NCBI RefSeq assembly: GCF_023277745.1
Contig: NZ_CP086322.1
Span: 8,432,001-8,496,000, forward strand
Direction: 5' to 3'
Length of the DNA: 64,000 nt
From: Streptomyces halobius
Lineage (GTDB): Bacteria; Actinomycetota; Actinomycetes; Streptomycetales; Streptomycetaceae
Shown one piece after another: positions 60,156 through 64,000 of this stretch. The notes under the pieces are model-generated. The model was not told the DNA's origin, ran no database searches, and saw nothing but the letters and a program-made list of their open reading frames with translations. Made by a program: the position numbers and the translations under genes. Position 1 is the first letter of the stretch. Each line of letters begins with the position of its first letter.

Positions 60156-62327
60156 TCAGGAGCTCGCGAGGATGACGAGTTGCTGGGTCGCCCGGGTCAT
60201 CGCCACATAGCGGTCGACGGCTCCTTCGATGCCCTTGCCGAACTCCTCCGGGTCGACGAGGACGACCAGGTCGAATTCGAGCCCCTTCGACAGCTCCGGG
60301 GTCAGCGACCGGACGCGGGACGTCGCCCGGAACGTGCCGATTCCGATGTCACCGGCGCCGATGACGCAGGCGATCCCGTCGGCATGCGCAACGAGCCAGG
60401 TGTCGAGGATCGAGTCCAGATCCGCCACAGAACCGTGTACGACGGGGACATCGCTGCTGCGGATGGAGGCCGGCACATTGGCGTCCGGGAGCACGGCCCG
60501 GATGGCCGGCTCGGCTTCCGCCATGACCTCTTCCGGCGTCCGGTAGTTGATGCTCAGGGAGGCCACGTCGATCCGGTCGAGCCCGATCCGCTTGAGCCGT
60601 TCCTGCCACGACTCCGTGAATCCGTGCCTGGCCTGGGCGCGGCCCCCGACGATGGTGAAGCTCCGGGACGGGCAGCGCAGCAGCAGCATCTGCCACTCCG
60701 CGTCGGTCAGTTCCTGCGCCTCGTCCACGACGATGTGCGCGAAGGGGCCGGCGAGCCGGTCCGGGGCGGCGCCGGGCAGGGCGGTCTCATCGATCAGGCT
60801 GTCCTGCAGGTCCTGGCCGCGCAGCATCGTCACCGCGCCTTCGCCGTCGTCATCGGCCGCGAGCACATTGTCGATGACGTCGGCCAGGCGTGCGCGTTCG
60901 GCGGCGACAGCGGCCGTGTGCCGACGCTTTCGCCGCGCCGCCTCCGGGTCGCCGAGCCGCTGCCGTGCCGCGTCCAGGAGCGGCAGGTCGGACACCGTCC
61001 AGGCGTGGGGGCTCTCCTTGCGCTGCAGCTTGCGCACCTCGTCGCGGCTGAGCCAGGGAGCGCACATCCGCAGGTAGGCGGGTACCGACCACAGGTCTCC
61101 GACGAGGTCGGCCGCTTCGAGCAGCGGCCACGCGCGGTTGAGGGTCGTGACCAACTCTTCGTCGTGCAGCAGCGACCTCCGGAACAGGTCAGGCGATACG
61201 TCGTCGCCGTCGTGCTTGTCCATCAGGATCGTGACCAGCTCCTCCCAGATCTGCTCGCGCGCCTCGTTGTGCGGAGTACCTGGTTCCGGTGCTTCGAACG
61301 CCTCGGCCCAGTCGTCGGCGCTCAGCCAGATGTCGGACCAGTGGGTGGTGACCGTCATCCCCTTGGTGGGCGGCTCTTCGTAGATGCCGACGGCCGTCTC
61401 GATCGCCTTCACCATGTTCGCGGACGACTTCAGGAGGGCCACGTCGGGGTCGGCCTCGATCGCTGCTCCGGCTCCCTCGGCGACGAGGTCCCGCAGGGTG
61501 CAGGTCTGCACGCCCTCCTCTCCGAGGCTGGGCAGGACGTCGGCGACGTAGTCCAGGTAGGGGTGGTGCGGACCGACGAACAGCACGCCGCCCCGGCGGT
61601 GGTGACGGAGGCGGGGGTCGGAGTAGAGGAGGTAGGCGGAGCGGTGCAGGGCGACGACGGTCTTCCCCGTACCCGGACCGCCGTCGACGACGAGCGCGCC
61701 GCGGGATCCCGCGCGGATGATGGCGTCCTGGTCGGCCTGGATGGTGCCGAGCACGTCGCGCATCCGGGCCGACCGGTTGCCGCCCAGGCTGGCGATGAAG
61801 GCGGACTGGTCGTCGAGCGCGGCGTGCCCTTCGAGCCCGTCAGCGGTGAACACTTCGTCCCAGTAGTCGCTGATCCGGCCGCGGGTCCAGCGGTACCTGC
61901 GGCGGCTTGCCAGACCCGTCGGGTTGGCGTGGGTCGCCGCGAAGAACGGCTCGGCCGCCGGGGAGCGCCAGTCGAGCAGCAGCCGACGGCCCGCGCTGTC
62001 CGTGAGGCCAAGCCGTCCGATGTACACCGGCTCGGGGTTGTCCGCGCTGACCATGTGTCCGAGGCACAGGTCCAGACCGAAGCGACGCAAGGCGCGCAGG
62101 CGACCGGTCAGCCGGTGGATCTCCATATCCCGGTCCATCGCCTGCCGGCCTATGCCGCCGGGCGCCTTGAGCTCGGCATCGAGGCGGTCGGACAGTTCGG
62201 CGATCGCCTGCTCAAGGCTCTCCGCGATAGCCGCGAAGTGCTGCTCGTCGCCGATGATCAGCGTCGGGTCGGCCTTGGGGGAGAGGCGGTCGGGAAGGTC
62301 GAACGCGCTGGTGGTCAGGGAGTTCAC
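60156..62327 (-). CDS. helR: HelR, HelD-type RNA polymerase-recycling ATPase (rifamycin resistance)
   Basis: This 723-residue superfamily 1 helicase-like protein has an N-terminal coiled region (about 1-110), Walker A GGPGTGKTVVALHRSAYLL, Walker B VVDEAQELTDAEW and the C-terminal motif YVAMTRATQQL. HelD/HelR proteins push into the RNA polymerase channels and release stalled enzyme. Streptomyces HelR also displaces rifamycins from RNA polymerase. The assignment to HelR rather than housekeeping HelD rests on the 19-bp rifamycin-associated element 209 bp upstream. ATG 62327 is used. It is convergent with the fluoride operon. Confidence 0.92.
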   Translation of the reverse strand: MNSLTTSAFDLPDRLSPKADPTLIIGDEQHFAAIAESLEQAIAELSDRLDAELKAPGGIGRQAMDRDMEIHRLTGRLRALRRFGLDLCLGHMVSADNPEPVYIGRLGLTDSAGRRLLLDWRSPAAEPFFAATHANPTGLASRRRYRWTRGRISDYWDEVFTADGLEGHAALDDQSAFIASLGGNRSARMRDVLGTIQADQDAIIRAGSRGALVVDGGPGTGKTVVALHRSAYLLYSDPRLRHHRRGGVLFVGPHHPYLDYVADVLPSLGEEGVQTCTLRDLVAEGAGAAIEADPDVALLKSSANMVKAIETAVGIYEEPPTKGMTVTTHWSDIWLSADDWAEAFEAPEPGTPHNEAREQIWEELVTILMDKHDGDDVSPDLFRRSLLHDEELVTTLNRAWPLLEAADLVGDLWSVPAYLRMCAPWLSRDEVRKLQRKESPHAWTVSDLPLLDAARQRLGDPEAARRKRRHTAAVAAERARLADVIDNVLAADDDGEGAVTMLRGQDLQDSLIDETALPGAAPDRLAGPFAHIVVDEAQELTDAEWQMLLLRCPSRSFTIVGGRAQARHGFTESWQERLKRIGLDRIDVASLSINYRTPEEVMAEAEPAIRAVLPDANVPASIRSSDVPVVHGSVADLDSILDTWLVAHADGIACVIGAGDIGIGTFRATSRVRSLTPELSKGLEFDLVVLVDPEEFGKGIEGAVDRYVAMTRATQQLVILASS

Positions 62328-62535
62328 GTCATCAGCTCCGATCCGATGCCGCGCCCGCGAAGTCCAGCGGCGCGCACACCCGCCGCCCGGCGCCGAGCGC
62401 CCGCGACCGTAGCGCGAGTTCCGTCACCGGCTCGACGTCACCGCATGCCCCATAAAGCGACAACAACACACGCACTTCGTGAATCTCCCATTTCCGCAGG
62501 TTCTGGCTTCGGCCTGCGATTCTGCGGCACGACGG
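62328..62535 (-). promoter_or_regulatory. Leader region of helR
   Basis: This 208-bp gene-free stretch separates the rifamycin-associated element from the helR start. It is partly A/T-richer (62450-62530). No small gene with a plausible ribosome site was found. The length suggests a long 5' leader. Confidence 0.45.
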
Positions 62536-62554
62536 GGGCCTTGCCGCAAGCCCC
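62536..62554 (-). promoter_or_regulatory. Rifamycin-associated element (RAE)
   Basis: The minus strand reads GGGGCTTGCGGCAAGGCCC, identical to the published 19-bp RAE as I remember it. It is an imperfect inverted repeat (GGGGCTTG-CGG-CAAGGCCC). RAEs lie upstream of rifamycin-inactivating enzyme genes and helD/helR genes, and mediate induction by rifamycins. Confidence 0.93.
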
Positions 62555-62584
62555 CCAGTGCGCTATACGTTGAGAGTGGCAAGG

Positions 62585-62632
62585 AGTGGGTAACCTCCTT
62601 GCCTTTACCTTTGCCTTTCAGTGGGTAACCTC
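62585..62632. repeat. 13-bp direct repeat upstream of the RAE
   Basis: AGTGGGTAACCTC occurs at 62585-62597 and 62620-62632, 35 bp apart. It lies on the far side of the RAE from helR, within the likely promoter region. It could be an operator. The span between contains CTTTACCTTTGCC-type short repeats. Confidence 0.65.
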
Positions 62633-62686
62633 GTCCGCTGTGGACGGACAACCTCGTCGTCCGCCGTGGCCGCGGGCCCGCGGCCT

Positions 62687-63514
62687 CTAGCTGCGTGTCG
62701 TGCGCGGCGTCTGGCTGCGTCTCGCCGGTCACGCGGAGAGGAATGCCTTCCCAGGCCCCCGCCGTCGGAATGCCGCCCGAGCCTTCGCGTTGTGGCCTAC
62801 AAGGGGCGCTCGCAACCCTTAGGGGTGCGTCGCAGGTCGACCGCGCAGGCTCTGGCCCAGCGGTCCCGCATCGTGCTGGAGTGCGCCGAAGGTCACTCGA
62901 TCATGGAGGTGTCGCGCCGTCTCGGGATCGCTCCGGACACGGTCCGCACCTGACGCCGGCGGTTCCTCGACCGCGGTCTGGACGGTTTGTGTGACGAGCC
63001 GAGGCCGTGATGCCGGGAGCACCCGAACGCCGCAGTCACGACTACGTCCGCGCCGGCACCGCCACGTTGTTCGCCGCACTGGAAGTGGCGACCGGGAAGG
63101 TGATCGGCTCACTCCACCGCCGCCACCGGGCCGCTGAGTTCAAGAGGTTCCTGGCCAAGGTCGACAAGGAAGTGCCTGTCCACCTCCAGGTACACCTGAT
63201 CCTGGACCACTACGCCACCCACAAGACACCGGCCGTCAAGAAGTGGCTGCTCGCGCACCCCCGCTTCCACCTGCACTTCACGCCCACCAGCTCGTCCTGG
63301 CGGAACCTGGTGGAACGGTGGTTCGCCGAGTTCACCCAGAAGAAACCCAAGCGTGGCGTCCACCGTTCCGTCCAGGCCCTTGAACGCGACATCCGTGCCT
63401 GGCTCGCCGACTGGAACGAGCACCCACGGCCCTTCATCTGGACCAAGACCGCCGACGAGATCCTCGACAAAGCCGCCGCTTACTGCCACCGAATCTCTGA
63501 CTCAGGACACCTAG
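62687..63514. mobile_element. IS630-like element remnant (boundaries tentative)
   Basis: The transposase remnant lies between two CTAG sites (62687 and 63511). IS630-family elements insert at TA within CTAG and duplicate TA, so these may mark the ends. I found no convincing terminal inverted repeats. The right boundary is more reliable than the left. Confidence 0.45.
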
Positions 63515-63528
63515 AACCTGTCCGGTAG
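62820..63528 (+). pseudogene. Decayed IS630 family transposase
   Basis: The N-terminal helix-turn-helix (AQRSRIVLECAEGHSIMEVS...APDTVRT) is followed at 62951 by TGA where TGG (Trp) is expected, then RRRFLDRGLDGLCDEPRP. The next part, including the first catalytic Asp, is deleted. After 63007 the reading resumes in another frame (PGAPERRSHDYVRAGTATLF) and keeps the second Asp (LILDHYATHK) and Glu (SSSWRNLVERWF). The normal C-terminus would end near DSGH; here the stop is passed and the frame runs on to 63528. CTAG, the usual IS630 target, occurs at 63511-63514 and 62687-62690. Confidence 0.9.
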
Positions 63529-63831
63529 ATGCCTGATGAAAGTCGGCAGGTCGACGAAGACGGTTCTTCCTGTGTTCTCGTCGTAGCCGGTGATTCGGCC
63601 TGTGTCGAAGGAGACCTGGTCGCCGTCCCGGGAGACCGATTCGCCTGCCCGGGAGGCCGAGTCCTCCTGGGAGATCGCTGCGCCCTCCCGGGATACCCTT
63701 TCGCCTGCCCGCGTGGCCGAGTCACCCGTGTAGCCGTGCCCGTCGGTTCCCTGAGCATTCGCGATTCCTGCGGAGCCGAACAAAGCGGTGGCGGCCAGCG
63801 CGGCAGCGGTGATTGTGGTCCTCAGACGCAT
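63511..63831 (-). CDS. Small secreted protein with Arg-Ala-Gly-Glu repeats
   Basis: The 106-residue exported protein has a clear signal peptide (TTITAAALAATALFGSAGIANA, cut near residue 24). A repeat region follows (SATRAGERVSREGAAISQED, then SASRAGESVSRDG). The C-terminal half, DTGRITGYDENTGRTVFVD, resembles a small beta domain. AGGAGG lies just before ATG 63831. Its last codons and TAG stop coincide with the presumed right end of the IS630 remnant, so the C-terminus may be altered by the insertion. Family not recognised. Confidence 0.8.
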   Translation of the reverse strand: MRLRTTITAAALAATALFGSAGIANAQGTDGHGYTGDSATRAGERVSREGAAISQEDSASRAGESVSRDGDQVSFDTGRITGYDENTGRTVFVDLPTFIRHLPDRF

Positions 63832-64000
63832 AAGTCCTCCTGTATTGCATAGCCAGCAGTGGCCGTAGTGATTCCACCGGGCTGTCTCGCTCATGCCGCG
63901 CTGCTGCCAGCTCATCCCATCGGGTGGGTGAGCACATTCGGCAATCCCCAGGAGATTTCGCGCCGAAGGAATTCGGCCCCGGTGAACCGAGAGAGTTATT
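63832..64000. other. Right edge: promoter side of the secreted protein gene
   Basis: These 169 bp upstream of the secreted protein are moderately GC-rich, with TATTGCATAG near 63842. No gene start is visible before the window ends. Confidence 0.4.

Noticed and set aside
60072..62573. 833-codon plus-strand open frame across helR
   Set aside because: Composition of a GC shadow. The opposite strand encodes a complete HelR with all ATPase motifs.

Overview
The window is chromosomal DNA from a Streptomyces-like actinobacterium. GC content is very high, GTG and TTG starts are common, genes are coupled by ATGA/GTGA overlaps, and the gene content is typical: a SpoIIE phosphatase, ECF sigma factors, DUF1876, DUF5709 and DUF2795 proteins, and HelR. 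No tRNA, rRNA or CRISPR array was seen. Most of the window reads as accessory or arm-like DNA holding several small self-contained modules.

Layout. 1-1.9 kb: a minus-strand RiPP-like operon. It has a 51-aa precursor with three GCIS repeats, a perfect hairpin, a PaaK/F390-synthetase-like adenylating enzyme and a partial third gene. 2.3-6.5 kb: a UbiA prenyltransferase divergent from a type III PKS / ICMT-like methyltransferase / FAD monooxygenase operon of the SrsABC type. 6.5-13.7 kb: a SulP-STAS transporter, an orphan winged-helix regulator, a polysaccharide deacetylase and a PAS-GAF-SpoIIE-HATPase phosphatase. 13.8-21.2 kb: a VOC protein, a secreted S1 protease, the threonine degradation pair tdh-kbl, a LysR regulator and a PolX-like PHP protein. 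22-28.5 kb: a second peptide module, consisting of a double-glycine precursor without cysteine followed by an NHLM-type HlyD / C39 peptidase-ABC / second ABC export set. 28.7-37.6 kb: metal handling. It has a FecBCD-type ABC importer, an isocyanide synthase broken by a 5-bp repeat expansion, a P450, a Met-rich small membrane protein, a CopA P-type ATPase split by a C8 run, and a PCu(A)C chaperone.

37.7-46 kb: an ECF sigma factor, a small zinc-finger protein, a His/Met-rich membrane protein, a YCII-ECF42 sigma pair, a secreted His/Gly-repeat protein and a GH65 phosphorylase with a HAD phosphatase (alpha-glucoside phosphorolysis). 46.5-54.2 kb: a dormancy/hypoxia island like the mycobacterial DosR regulon and the Streptomyces OsdR/OsdK region. 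It has an Rv1733c-like membrane protein, a DevR/DevS two-component pair, a cNMP-binding protein, two universal stress proteins, a CBS protein, an Rv1738-like DUF1876 protein and an XRE-flavin oxidase fusion. 54.6-64 kb: an SDR, a second VOC protein, small conserved proteins, a crcB-DUF190-crcB fluoride export operon, helR with an exact 19-bp rifamycin-associated element upstream, a decayed IS630 transposase and a small secreted protein.

Short tandem duplications are unusually frequent. Units of 5, 20, 24, 39, 40, 41, 45, 48 and 78 bp occur both inside genes and between them. In at least one case (the isocyanide synthase) this process appears to have destroyed a reading frame. Perfect GC-rich inverted repeats sit between most convergent genes, and directly after both peptide precursor genes.
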